Shown one piece after another: positions 24,874-37,089 of a stretch of DNA of 64,000 bases (its first letter is position 1; each line of letters begins with the position of its first letter). Both the position numbers and the translations under genes were made by a program. Under the pieces are notes generated by a model. It worked only from the letters and a program-made list of their open reading frames with translations, did not search any database and was not told the DNA's origin. Source of the stretch: Azolla caroliniana (lineage: Eukaryota; Polypodiophyta); contig JBHGNT010000001.1 in NCBI GenBank assembly GCA_043228905.1, positions 4,278,001-4,342,000 on the forward strand, in the 5' to 3' direction.

Positions 24874-26310
24874 ACGTAATAATACCTATAAATTATCCTC
24901 AATAAGGTTTAATGTCCTAGTTTTACCTATTAATGACACACAATGTTGGTCGATGTGTTAGCTTCTTCATACTTGATGAGTAAGTTTAGTTCTTTAACAT
25001 CTAGTGAATGTTTGCAGTTTTTCTCACAATCATCTTTATTATTTCATGAAATGTGAAGGTTTAAACATTTAAATAGGATGCATACTATTATCTCAATTTT
25101 CAAGAGTTGGGGGGTGGGCGTTGTTCAAACCTTACAAGTGCACCCAAGCGTTTGAGAGATGTTTTTAGATGTATCAGATGAGATGTCTAAATATCCCTTT
25201 ACACGCAATGTGTTTTTGCTATTTCGTTTTAAATAAGAGCATTCAAGTCTATCTATACATGCCAATGGGGGCAAGTGGCATTGCCATCGATGATAACTTG
25301 CACATCTTCAAACCATATTCTCCAGGATTAAAATATTTCAAAGTTAACCAATTATTCAAAGAGTGTAGACAAAGGTTCCATTTTGGGTTATTGACTTTGG
25401 AACACATCTCCATTCAAGGGAGAAACTAAAACTAAAGGTTTGTCATATTGTGAGATAACTTCTTGTGCAATTAACATGCAACAATATTATGGAAATCAAA
25501 CCCATAATAAGTGGATATAAGCAATTCAAGTGCTATAGCAAAAATAACTAGACATATAGTTTCGATGCACGAAAACCAAGAAGGATACTCTTCTCCCCCA
25601 TATTTGGGTTTTGCTAAAGAATGACGCTCAGTGAAGTTTTGGCCACTAGTTAGTTTGGTTTTCAGATTGTAGATAGCCACATTGGTAAAGCCAATAGAAT
25701 GGCCATTACTACTCATGGTGTTAGAAAACTTCTTTATGGTGCACTATGTAGCATATATTTAACCAACCGAGCTCGATAGTTTCTTTTTTGCTAGTGGGAA
25801 TGTTAATCCTATGGCTACGCTTAATATTCAATATATGTAGATAAATCATTTCATCAATTTTCAAGTTACACATGTACATATTAGGCATGCCCTTCATTTT
25901 GAAAATAAACATAATTCGCTTGGATGGTAAAATCTATGTAAATTACTAAGCTTTGCAATATAAAATAACTTATGTATAGTTTCTCTAATGGAGTTATGCA
26001 ATATTCCATATAGATAGTTTTGAGTGAATGAATGCTAGCAATATGTATATATTGGCTTCATGTAGGTCTTTTAGGAGTTTCAAATGCCTTTCATCAGGGG
26101 TCAAGGCTTAAAACTAGCCAATCCCATGAAGAGATGAAGAATGGAATTTTTTGTAACGCCCTAGGAGGGAATTACAAAAAAATATGAAAATTGTCTTTGA
26201 AACATTCATTCTTGAATCATGACTATGCAAAATGTAGGCCAACTATGTGGCAAAAGAGGAGAAAACACTATCCTACAAACATTGTTGGAATTATTTTATG
26301 TTATATTGCT
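24874..26310. other. Intergenic, nothing recognised
   Basis: AT-rich DNA between the LINE and GDSL gene 1. Short open frames here show no family resemblance. No repeats longer than microsatellites were noticed. Confidence 0.5.
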
Positions 26311-26320
26311 GTATAAAAGG
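26311..26320 (+). promoter_or_regulatory. TATA box of GDSL gene 1
   Basis: The sequence 'gtataaaagg' lies 70-79 bp upstream of the chosen ATG (26390). This leaves a plausible 5' leader of about 45 bp if transcription starts about 30 bp downstream. Confidence 0.6.
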
Positions 26321-26389
26321 CCATATACTAAAAAATGTTTTCAGAGCAATGATCTTTTGTTCGAGATAACATTAGAAGATAAAAAAACT

Positions 26390-28898
26390 ATGAAGATATA
26401 TAGGATGATGTCTTGCTTTGTGACGTCTTTCATCTTAACATTTTCTATAGTGGGTAAGTATTTCTTATGTTGTCGTGTTTGTGTTTGGAGTTGGATAGAG
26501 TGAGTGGCCATGCTTGATCTCATAGTATGTATCATTATGTTGCAGAGGGAATACTTACTAATGGTGAGAAACCATATGAAGCATTATTTGTATTTGGAGA
26601 CTCTTATGCAGATACAGGAAATACCGATAAATTCGATTTCACAGTTAACTTTATAGGCGTGAAAAACAATGTAGCTTGGCGCAAACCTTATGGCAAAACT
26701 TGGCCAGGCACCCCCACTGGGAGATTCTCAGATGGAATGATCTTCATTGATTTTCTTGGTAACCACATTAGTTTATTTTTTCTTGCATAAGCATTCATGA
26801 TGTAGGTTGCCAATCACTACACTTTTTGAAATACTTTCCAAAATTTATAAAGATTAATGCTTGTTAATTGCATCATATTGTAGAGTTTACAATTGAATAC
26901 CTAAAGCTTTACGACTTTATCGTAAGCTTTTGTTCATGAAATTATACAAATTATAGTGACAAAAAAAGAATCTTTTGAAGGATGTCCATTTAATAAATTG
27001 TTTAAAAGACTAATCCAAATACTATGACTAAACCAACTTCATGTTTACATTGTTTTGGATGTTTGCCACCAAGATCCTTCAAGTCATCCTTTGTCTCCAA
27101 ACTTCCAACTATGAGGAATCAACATGTTCTCTAATGCATTGAATACTATTGATTACTATCAAAATCTTAAGATCAAAGAATACTTCATGGCATATATACT
27201 TGCCAAGAAACCATTCACACTTTTCCCCATTACATCTCCATGCCAATATTATTTGATTACAACCAAAATCTTAAGCCTCAACTTGACTTCTAGATCGCCA
27301 ATTTGGTAGATATGACAATTTATAAAACATGTCTAGGACGTGGAATAGTGTAATTGTAAACATGAACAAAATGTTGACTATCATTTACATTTGGTGTTCG
27401 CTTCAATGTCTAGAACTAATCTATTTTGATGGGAAACAACATTATTCAGGCAAACATTATTGAACAAACTCATTGTCATAAATTCTGTGCACAATTATTG
27501 AATATGATGCAGCTTCCCATCTCAATGTATCATCTCCAATTCCTTATAGAAAAATAAGGTCTTGTGTTCGTAATGTGAATTTTGGGATCAATTTTGCATA
27601 TGGAGGAACTGGTGTACTTTCTCCAATGAGTCCCAATTTCCTTAAGGTTAGTGCCCAAGTTCAACAACTGCAAGATCTTGTCAATAAGGGAGTCGTATCA
27701 TCAAATCTCTTAAAATCATCCATAGCCACCCTTGTGGTCGGTACCGAGTATTTGGTGTTTCTCGCCACAAATCCTAATTCTTCAGTAAGAATGTTACTTT
27801 TATTTGTGAAATATGGGAATATACTTAACAAAATATCATGACAATCTATGTTTATGCTAATATATTCTTGACAGGTGAGTACATTCATTCCAAATGTGAT
27901 AAATCAAATTGGCATTGATTTAGAAGCACTATATCAATTCGGATTTGCTGCAATAGCAATGACAAATCTAGAACCAATTGGTTGCTTACCATTCTTCACA
28001 TTTTCCAATGATTACACTTATTGCATTGAGACGTTGAATTCGGAAATAAGCATTCCTCACAACATACAACTCACAAACAAAGTAGCATCTCTACAATTCA
28101 GTCACATTAACACCAAGTTCATCCTCATAGACTTATACAATGCATTTATTGTCAGCAAAGGTAATAAATATAATCTAGAATTGAAAACCTTGATTTTGAT
28201 CATTGGAAGAGAGAGACTGTAGTGTGCCTTGTTACCATCGTCATATCATGAATTTCAAATGAATTTGTTCTTTTATCATACTTATCCATATAGGTTCTCT
28301 ATTGAGGCATGCATTTTAATATGGAGTAAGTGATGTGTTAAAGACCTTTGGCTCTTAGAAGAATGGACAACTATATATATAATTGTGTTTAATAAATATG
28401 CACACCACTTGTCCGGTGCACATGATAATGTTTTCTCGCTTTATTTCACAAAAGGGGTATAGGGGTCTCCATACATCTAGTTTCTCATAGAGGTGTTGTG
28501 AGATGTTGCTAAAGACGACACTTTCATGATAATGTAGAACTTCCAGTTTGTTCATAATTAATTCTTGAACAATTGTTTAAAATTCTCTCGCGCAAACATT
28601 GGGTTTGAGATTTACATTAGGTTACTTGTTTAAATACAATGGCATGGAATTTTGAAAGTGAAGTAGCTTAGAAGCTTTTCATATGTTGTTTCTCTATGCA
28701 GGTATTACAAACCTACAACTAGAACCATGTTGTCAAGGAATTAATGGCACCAGTTGTGGAGACGTTAATAGTTATGGGGAACCTCTATACACATTGTGTC
28801 CTTCACCGAAACGATTATTTTATTGGGATAATTTTCATCCTTCAAATGTTGGATGGGTAGGAATCTCGAATGTGGCACTAAATTTAACATGGTTTTAA
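26390..28898 (+). CDS. GDSL esterase/lipase (At5g03610-like), gene 1, five exons, complete
   Basis: Exons: 26390-26453, 26546-26758, 27513-27784, 27875-28160, 28702-28898. Borders are GT-AG and phases close to 343 aa. The ATG at 26390 gives a hydrophobic N-terminus (about residues 7-21) that fits a signal peptide, so secretion is likely. Block I is LFVFGDSYADTGN (Ser41) and block V is WDNFHPSNVGW (Asp321, His324). Block III, normally GxND with the oxyanion-hole Asn, reads GTEY (169-172). The other residues of the catalytic set are present, so the frame is under constraint or recently active, but hydrolase activity is doubtful. The exon layout matches the paralogue at 50375-53282, including a 286-nt exon 4. 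GDSL enzymes hydrolyse lipid or acyl esters; the substrate is unknown. Confidence 0.9.
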
Positions 28899-30770
28899 AA
28901 CCTCCCATAGGGTTATAAGTGCTTGAGATGTGCATGATTGCAATAATTCTCCAGGGACACATGTAAAGCTACTCCAAAATAACTCTTCAAGATAAGCCAT
29001 ATCTGCATGTAACTATGTGGTTCACCATATTTGTGTTTGTTTATTTTCTATGAAAGTATACATAGATTGACTTCCATTACCTAGTTTCATGGAGCATTAC
29101 ATGAAACATTTAGATAAATGAGGGACACTAAGCAAGGTATGTGGTAAGATCTTCAAATGAACCTTGCTAGTATTGGTTAGAAATGTGACTTTTCTTAGCA
29201 AAATTATTATTACAAATGTAAAATCCTTACAAAAAATGTGCAGCTTACAACTAGATGATTATAAAGATCATTTGGCTAACAAAAGTATATAGACAAGAAG
29301 TTGAGGACTTTGTGATAAATGATGCATGATCACCATTTTGTTTGATTGACCTTTCAAATGGGTGAATTGTATTTAGGAGGAAACGAGTTGTTTTGCAAAT
29401 TCTATCCGTGGAGACTTGAATATGAAGCTTTCCACATAACAATGCATAAGCTTTAGCAATATGTTTATATGGGAGGGACTCAGGGAGATTTAGAAAAATA
29501 CCCCTTGTATATTAAGTGAAATATCAATTCGACCTTTTCTTTTTCCTCTAAAGAGATACGCCTTGGTATTATAAAACCATTAGAAATAGAAAAGTTTTGT
29601 TGGATAAAGGAGTATCAACAGACTCCATTGTGCTCACATCATAGCCGATTTGATTTATGTACACCATATCTCCCTGATTTTTATGGTCTACTGCTCCCAA
29701 ACTGTAACTAAGCATGTAATGTAACCTATACCACCAACATTTGTATCAACTGAGTCCATAAACAAAGTTAGTAGACATTGTTTCCCAAAATGACAAGAAC
29801 AATATACATCCATATTATGTGATCTCCATCTTCCCTAAAAATGAGCATTGAATCCCATAACCTTTTAAAATGCATTTGCTTCCTGAAAGTGGCATTAGCA
29901 TTGCCTGTTAAACTTTTGCACCTCGTAGAAATATTGCTCATATAAACTTCATCCGTGCGAAAAAACAAAGTGTAGAGAAGTTAATGCAATTTAGTGAAAA
30001 TACGGTTGCAACCAACCACAATTTCATTCTCTCTCTCTCTCTCTCTCTAAATAGTAATGTGTTAATTAGGTAAGTCAAATTACAATAAGATGACTATGAT
30101 ATCCTATAGGGTCACCAAAAAATCAATCCATGAGTGTTCTCATGACATCCCTCATCTCTATCTAGATGCATCCATCGTTATTGGGCTATACAGTCCCAAG
30201 TGCTAAATGTCAATGCAAATGACGCACATATGATGCCCCACCATCTTATAGATCTATATTTCCTCCTCAAACAACTCCCGGAAGTTTGCAATAAGGAAAA
30301 TTGCCATAGCAATATGTCTTTTAACTGTTGAGCCTATCTTTCAACCCCATATTGAGCGTAAAAAGCAAAGGTATTCGTATCTGCCACTTATGCCATAGTC
30401 CCCAATCCGTAGATACTCAAATGCTATCTCAAAATGTGGAGATGGCATTTCTCGATTGTACACAACCAAACACCCATTGAAACAGATCTTTCAACACTCT
30501 GCTTATAGAAGCCCACACTATGCATATAAAATTCCAGATAACCCTTGCCACTAGACAATTGATAATTCGATGCCGTAAATGTTCTTATGGAATTGTGCAA
30601 AAACAAACACATTCAAGAAGCAATACTTCGCCTTTCCAAACTATAACCCACCCACAATGACCTTACAAATAAGTACCTACATGGTTTTCAAAGGAAGTCT
30701 GAAGATGAGATTGCCACACACTATTTGTACCACACTTTGCCACCACGCCCAGGTATACTTATCAATTAGC
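28899..30770. other. Intergenic, nothing recognised
   Basis: Downstream of GDSL gene 1. AT-rich, with a short (TC)n tract at about 30031-30048. No gene family or repeat was recognised. Confidence 0.5.
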
Positions 30771-31660
30771 GAAAAGTAAATAAATAAATAAAAATCAAAG
30801 AGTAAATAAATCATAAATATTGTGGTGTCCCTTTCATTTTTATGTGCATTTCACAATATCAATACGTTAATAAATAAACAAACAAAAGAAACAAATTAAA
30901 ATCAAGGAGTAAATAAATAAACAAAAATCAAAGAGGAAATATGTAAATATATAAATAAAAATCCACGAGTAAATAAAATAAAATAAATAAAATAAATAAA
31001 TAAAATAAAATAAATAAATAAAATAAATAAATAAAATAAATAAATAAAATAAATAAATAAAATAAATAAATAAATAAATAAATAAAAGAAGGAGATATGA
31101 ATGAATGAATGAATAAAAAAAGAGAATAAAAGACGGAGATATCAATGAAGGAAGGAATGAATGAATAAATAAAAGGGAAAAGTACCAGGATACCCTTGGA
31201 TGTTCGTCTATTTACCAGAATGCCCCTGGAAGTTTCAAATTTATCAAACTATTCCTATGTCCAAAAAATTAAACTTTATAAAGTAATTATACACTCAAAT
31301 ATTTGGTAAATAGGGCTAGTTCGAGTTGTATAATTATTTTATAAAGTATAATTTTTTGGACATAGGGGTAATTTGGTAAATTTGGAACTTTCAGGGGTAT
31401 TCTGGTAAATAGACGAACTTCCAAAGGGGTATCCCGGTACTTTTCCCTAAATAAAAATCAAAAGAGGAAATATGTAAATATATAATTTTATAGAAATAAA
31501 TAAAGAGAATAAAAGACGGAGATATGAACGAAGGAATGGATGAATAGATAAATAAATATAAATGAAATAAATAAATATAAATGAAATAAATAAATATAAA
31601 TGAAATAAATAAATATAAATGAAATAAATAAATAAAAATGAAATAAATAGAATTAAGAGA
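30771..31660. repeat. AAAT/AAATAAAT microsatellite array, interrupted by a MITE
   Basis: Long runs of (aaat)n and (aaataaat)n with ga-rich variants such as 'atgaatgaatgaat' occupy about 30771-31173 and 31449-31660. The foldback element at 31174-31448 sits inside. Open frames here are translations of the repeat and are not genes. Confidence 0.9.
31174..31448. mobile_element. Foldback MITE, 275 bp, with long terminal inverted repeats
   Basis: The left end 'agggaaaagtaccaggatac' is matched in reverse complement by the right end 'agggaaaagtaccgggatac'. The two arms pair, with few mismatches by eye, over about 110 bp, through 'ggacatagg' and 'aaaaaatta' near the centre. Flanks are 'aaataaa' on both sides (31167-31173 and 31449-31455), a possible 7-bp target duplication but ambiguous in an AAAT repeat. 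There is no coding capacity. Confidence 0.85.
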
Positions 31661-31705
31661 AGAATAGGTTCTGAGTGGGATTTGATGATGATGGGAGGGA
31701 GGGAG

Positions 31706-31873
31706 GAGAGGGAGGGCGTGTGAATCTCTCACATGACGCTTGGCAGCTCCATCGCCCATCGCCATCACCTGACTCTTACCTCACTCAGGGAGAGGGAGGG
31801 CGTGTGAATCTCTCACATGACGCTTGGCAGCTCCATCGCCCATCGCCATCACCTGACTCTTACCTCACTCAGT
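31706..31873. repeat. Perfect or near-perfect 84-bp tandem duplication in the Ppx 5' region
   Basis: The unit beginning 'gagagggagggcgtgtgaat' at 31706 repeats at 31790, ending 'tcttacctcactcag' both times. It lies 140-300 bp upstream of the Ppx start codon, so it is probably in the promoter or 5' leader. Confidence 0.9.
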
Positions 31874-31878
31874 CTCTC

Positions 31879-31992
31879 TCGCCCATCGCCCATCGCCCAT
31901 CGCCATCGCCCATCGCCATCGCTCATATCCCATCGCCCATATCCCATCGCCCATATCCCATCGCCCATCGCCCATCGCCATCGCCATCGCCC
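31879..31992. repeat. (TCGCCCA)n/(TATCCCA)n minisatellite in the Ppx leader
   Basis: Alternating 'tcgcccatcgccatcgccca' and 'tatcccatcgcccatatccc' units end 20 bp before the Ppx ATG at 32013. The tract is strongly C-rich on the coding strand. Confidence 0.85.
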
Positions 31993-32012
31993 TTCTGTTT
32001 CTATCTCCAACA

Positions 32013-35000
32013 ATGCCATCTCTTAACTCTCCTCCTCCTCCTCCTCCTCCTCCCCACGATCATCATCAACACAGCAGGTTCCTTAATCCGCTCAGAGATC
32101 CATCCATGCAACGCCACATGGAGCGGATCTGTACCCACCACCACCACCACCACCACCCTACCTCTTCCTCCTCCTCTGCGTCTCTCCATGGATTCCTTCT
32201 CCCTTCTTACACTGCAGCTCTTGCCTCACTTGCTGAAGCCCAGGGCTCTGCACCTCCCAGGATCCCTCATTTTAGTGTTGCTAACCCTCCCGCTCATCCG
32301 CCTAATTCTTACAAGTATGACTTTGCGCATATCACACATTTTCCATCTTCTTCTTCTTCTTCCTTAATCAAATCTGTCAAAAGGAATTCTTATAACTCAC
32401 GGCGGATCAAGACTCTGCATTCTCGACATGCCAGTCATACTTCAGGTAAGAAGACCAAGCTTAACCAAAAAATAAAAAAAGAAAGCCGAGTTTTTTTTTT
32501 GGTTAGAAATCAAACAGCATAAATTTTACTATTTTTGGAAAATAAAAAGGGTTTATTTCGTGAACACCAAGAAAAACACAAACACAAACATGGGCAGCTT
32601 TCCTTGAAGCTGATAAAAATTTGAAACATAGCCCAATTTTTTTATCAGCTTCAAGGAAAGCTGCCCATGTTTGTGTTTGAAAAAGCTAAAAGGTTGTCCA
32701 GAAGGAGAAATGAAATCTTTGTCAAAAACTAAAAGAAAAAAATGGGTTGTAACTTGTGACCTGATTCCATCTGTCTGTGAAGTAAATTAACCATTGAAAT
32801 CTTCTCTCTCTTTGTGAATTAAAAAAAACCTTACTGTCTTGGAATTTCCATCTGTAAGTAAAACCTAATGCACTGGAATATTCCATCTGTCTGTGAAGTA
32901 AAACTCCAATGTGTTATTGTTGGAACAACCTCTATAAAGTATGTGACGTAAATATTAAAACTCAAATATATTGCAATCTCAATGAAAGATATAAGAACCC
33001 TAATATATATTGCAAGTTGCAACATTCTATGTCAATGAAGGAAAAGTAAACCCTAACAAACACACACATATATGTCAGGTCCTAATTCATCGGAGCCCAT
33101 AGTGGTGGCAGTGGTGGATATTGGCACCAGCACATTTCACATCACTGTGGCCAAAGCAGAGGCCAATGGTGACTTCCACATCATGGATTCCGAAAAGGAG
33201 AATGTCCACCTTGGGGGCCTCATCACAGCAGATGCTGAGGCAAGAGCATTTGAAACAATGGAAAGATTCATTGCATTAGCATCTGCGTATGGTGCTTCTC
33301 TTCGGGTCGTCGCCACATCAGCGATCAGAGATGCGGGGAACAGGGGGGCATTTCTCAGCAACATGCTTCACAAGATAGGTATAGAAGTTGAGGTTCTTAC
33401 CGATGAAGAAGAAGCATGCTTGATCTATCGCGGTGTCTTGAGAGCATTGCCTGTATATCACAAGATCGTGCTTGTTATCGACATTCGAGGAGGATCTACA
33501 GAGTTTGTGATTGGTAAAGAAGGGAGGCTCATATATGCTGCATCGATTAAGCTAGGGCATGCACGAATCGATGATCTATTTCATGCAAGTGTTGGTAGTA
33601 GTGATGTAGTTGGAAAATCCCAGCTTGAACAAATCAGAGAGTATGTCTGTGATGTGTTGAAGGAATCCGGAATCGTGGATCATGTGAGAACTGCTGGATG
33701 TGAGGTTGTTGTGGGTAGCTCTAGCACGATCGGAAGCCTTGAGCAAATAATCAATCATGCACATTCAGGTAGTTATGCTACTTTATTAATAGCTGAACAA
33801 GCACATCTCGGTGTATCGGTGTATCGGGAAAGGGAATTTACTAAGGATGAACTAGCAGGGATTGTTCAACAACTTTGCAAGGCAAAGAATAATGAGCATA
33901 GGGCTAAAGCATTTGGGAAAAGAGCAGAGACCTTGGTTGGAGGTGCTTTACTGCTAGAAGAGATATTTAAAGCTCTGAGTATTCATAAAATGAAGGTTCT
34001 GCCTTCTGCTCTAAGGGAAGGGGTTATTGTAGATACATTAGTGAAGATTTTCCCGAGATATGAGGTTTCGCCAATCATTAGATGGAACTCTGTAATCCGA
34101 TTGGCGAAAAAATTCTACAGCGAAGAGACTTTTTTTGCTGCCAGACATTCTGCACAACTAGCTGCGGTAAGGCTGAACAAAATAAAGATTTTTTTTTAAA
34201 ACCATTCCAAATGTCCATTTATATATGCTAGAATCTTTGGAAGTAAATGGAGGAGAATTTTAAAATAATGGATACTATGCATATATGCAGGATATCCTAG
34301 CTGGTTTAAAGGCAAGCTCTTCTACAGCAGATCCTAGTTATGTCTCGGAGGTTGTCTGTCTTTTGGAAGATTCTGATGCAGAAATGTTGAAAGCTTCAGC
34401 CACACTGCATGCGATTGGCATGGCCATTGGTTTTAGGGACTATAATCATCATTCTAATTATTTGATCAAGGTTGCTTTTCATCCCATAATTTCTCAGTGT
34501 GAAAATAATCTATTTTGGAAAAAAATAAACGGTGACATTGTTTCTTTTTTTCTGGTGTTATTTCTATGTGAAGTGAAGTGCAGAACAATGACATTCTTGT
34601 TGGCTACAGCCCTATGGAAGTGGAGGTGAGACACAGTAAAATACGCATGTAATACAAATACAACACATGCATTTATCTTTTTTCATTGTTCTTCTTTCTT
34701 AAAGCCCTTTTTCAGATCTCCTGCCCTGAAGAAACTTGTATCAAACTTTTGTCGGTCACATTTGTTAATATGTATGCTTAACGCAATTTGCTTGGTGGGA
34801 ATAAGTTGCAAAATATAGCAAAAAGGTCTAGCAATTATGCGCTAACAAATTTGTTTGTTCTTTATTTCCAGATAATGGCATTGCTTGTGAAGTACCATAG
34901 GAAGAAGGTTCTCAGTAAGAAGGATGAAGAATTTGCTCAGCTTCCTCCAGAGGTATAAGGGTTAAACCAACATTCCCAATCCACTGCTATATAACCTCAA

Positions 35001-35954
35001 AATATGCATGATTTGATCTGATTCATTCTACTTCCAATACCAGGTACAAACGAGAACTCAGGCATTGTGCGCGATCATTCGTGTTGCCGTTGCTCTAAAT
35101 AGATGTCATAATAATGCTGTTAAAGCCGTGCATCTGATCCAAGATGGTGAAAAATGTGTTCTGGTAAGAGATATTATTCTATCAGTCTCTCGATCATGTA
35201 TTCGCAGTAATTTTTTGACGTAGAGAAACTAAACATAGTGAGTGACGATTAAAAAACTAAATGCACATTCAGGTGGCCATACCATCCTTGGATTCATTGG
35301 ATTCGTCGACCCAAGAGCTTCGTGACATTTCTCTTGAGCTGTGGGCTGCACAAGATAAGCTTGATCTTTTCCAAAAGGTACTCTATATAAAAAATAAATA
35401 TGGATGCTCAAACTAATGGAACAGTGAGTTAATATTAACAAAAGGGGGTAGATTTGTATTATGTTTGTTTTAAGCTTGAATTAGGGTTAGGCAAGATGAA
35501 GGACACACACACACACACACACACAAGTATTGGGACTCTTGAGATGAAGGTATGTCTGTGCTTTTCAGGTTTTTTCTTCAAAAATGCAATGCCATTAGTT
35601 AGTGTTAGCTATGACTTCTTATCGGTTATTGATTTCTCTAGTCTCGTGCACATGAAATCCTTTAAAGTTCCACCTGTTTTCTTTGTTGTTGTCATGATTT
35701 AGAGGTTGAAACGACGGCGCTCGCCCTATATTAAAAGGGTTTTTTGAGATGGTCCTTGAGAGAATTTTTGGATTAAGCCCTTTTTGAGTTTTGAGAACTA
35801 GGCCTAGATATGGAACAAAGAAAATATGGTTGTGTTAGAGAGCACTATTAAGCAAGGTTCTTTTTTTCAGGTTTTTAAATGTAGCTCATCGATTGCCGCA
35901 GCTGATCATGATGATGAAACTTCGTTCAACATTGATCGAGCATCTTTGAGATAA
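32013..35954 (+). CDS. Exopolyphosphatase / guanosine pentaphosphatase family (Ppx/GppA), eight exons
   Basis: Exons: 32013-32445, 33079-34166, 34291-34470, 34584-34625, 34872-34952, 35044-35163, 35273-35377, 35871-35954. All are GT-AG and phases close to 710 aa. Residues 1-144 are a low-complexity extension (P8, H7, S-rich), possibly a targeting sequence. The Ppx domain starts about 150: VVDIGTSTFHITVA, then VVATSAIRDAGN, TDEEEACLIYRGV (catalytic Glu region about 253-257), then VIDIRGGSTEFVIG. A C-terminal HD-like segment follows (LHAIGMAIGFRDYNHHSNYL, then LLVKYHRKK), as in the longer bacterial enzymes. The family cleaves terminal phosphates from polyphosphate or pppGpp; the plant substrate is not known to me. 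The first Gly of the usual DIGGGSTE is Arg (about 281). Confidence 0.9.
32580..32678. repeat. Perfect 40-bp inverted repeat, 19-nt loop, in Ppx intron 1
   Basis: The left arm 32580-32619 (starts aaacacaaacatgggcagct) is the exact reverse complement of the right arm 32639-32678. The loop is 32620-32638. As RNA it would fold into a 40-bp hairpin within the intron, in either transcription direction. Confidence 0.95.
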
Positions 35955-37089
35955 ACATTTCAGCGGATGTTAGAGAAGGCACACATATGCATATTGCGTG
36001 AGTGTACATATACATACATTTACCAGCTCTTATTCTTGATCTTTGAGGTCTAGCACAAAACAGTTGGAAGGCATGCATTGGAAACTGCAAAAGAGATTGG
36101 TAATGACTTGTTATGTGCTTCGTTTCAAATGCAACTATTTGTACATATAGATGATTTTGTATGGTTTAGAAAGTTCTGTGAACCAAATTGGCCGAGCTGT
36201 GCAATCTTCTCGCGAACATTTTTGAACCATTGTAACAGGCCAATCACTTGAGTGATTTTAGTGCCTAGCTTGAAATTGTGAAAATTCTTTCAACTTGAAT
36301 TGTTCCATAATGACATGATCCGAGTCAAAAAGTGATAACGTGATCTCCCATGAATAAACATGGCAGTTGCAAGCATAACTACATATCATTGGCTAAAATG
36401 TCATGAAGAATATCATTATAATTTATCATGTTACGAACGTGCTAAAAAGGATTGACATGTGTTTAGGCGCATACATTTGTTGTATTTTACAAGATATCGT
36501 TATTGAATTTTAAATTGTGCCTCCTTAGTTTGTAATCCATGGTATCCACATGCAAGTTACCTCCTTCGTTAACCTGAGGTTGTGGCTTTATCATAATCTC
36601 CATGAATCCAACTATACTCGTATATATTTTCAACTAGTGTCAAAAAGTAGATCATAGTATGTGCCACGAAGAAACTAAATGAAGTGAATCTTGCTACAAT
36701 GCACACATTGATCATTTCACAATACCCAACAATGTCACATCAAATGTAGTATATCAATTTCTAAATTGAATTGCCAACTCACAATAATGAGCTCATTAAT
36801 CCAATGTGGATGGATTTCCCAAATACATTGTATGCAAAATGAGTGTTTAATATATGGGACGAAGAAGTAAATGTTACCCATCTATGTAAAGTGTACCAAT
36901 CAACCCATTTATCATTGAATTTAGAGTAAACAATGACTTTGTTTCTTTCGAAGTCACTCATACGACGAGGGTGTTGTACACCATACAACCCTAATCAAGA
37001 GGAGAAGTTGGTAGCTTCTATGAGTTGTAAGAGATCAATTAATAGTTTGAACAAGATAAACGGATGGATGCAAGTGCACAAAAATATCT
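35955..37089. other. Ppx 3' flank and intergenic DNA
   Basis: This holds the likely 3' UTR of the Ppx gene. About 36142-36260 has a diverged second copy at about 49653-49760 (see the Ppx duplicate). No other gene was recognised. Confidence 0.5.

Noticed and set aside
30867-31768. Open frames rich in Tyr, Phe, Ile and Leu on the minus strand
   Set aside because: They are translations of the AAAT microsatellite and the MITE; there is no domain, signal or codon bias to support a protein.
31675-32367. 230-codon ORF across the duplicated leader and Ppx exon 1
   Set aside because: It runs through the 84-bp duplication and minisatellite in a different frame from the exon that joins in phase to the Ppx domain at 33079.
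32595-32612. Possible miR396 precursor in Ppx intron 1
   Set aside because: The core has an extra base relative to miR396 and the perfect 40-bp stem is unlike conserved miR396 precursors; only the hairpin itself is claimed.
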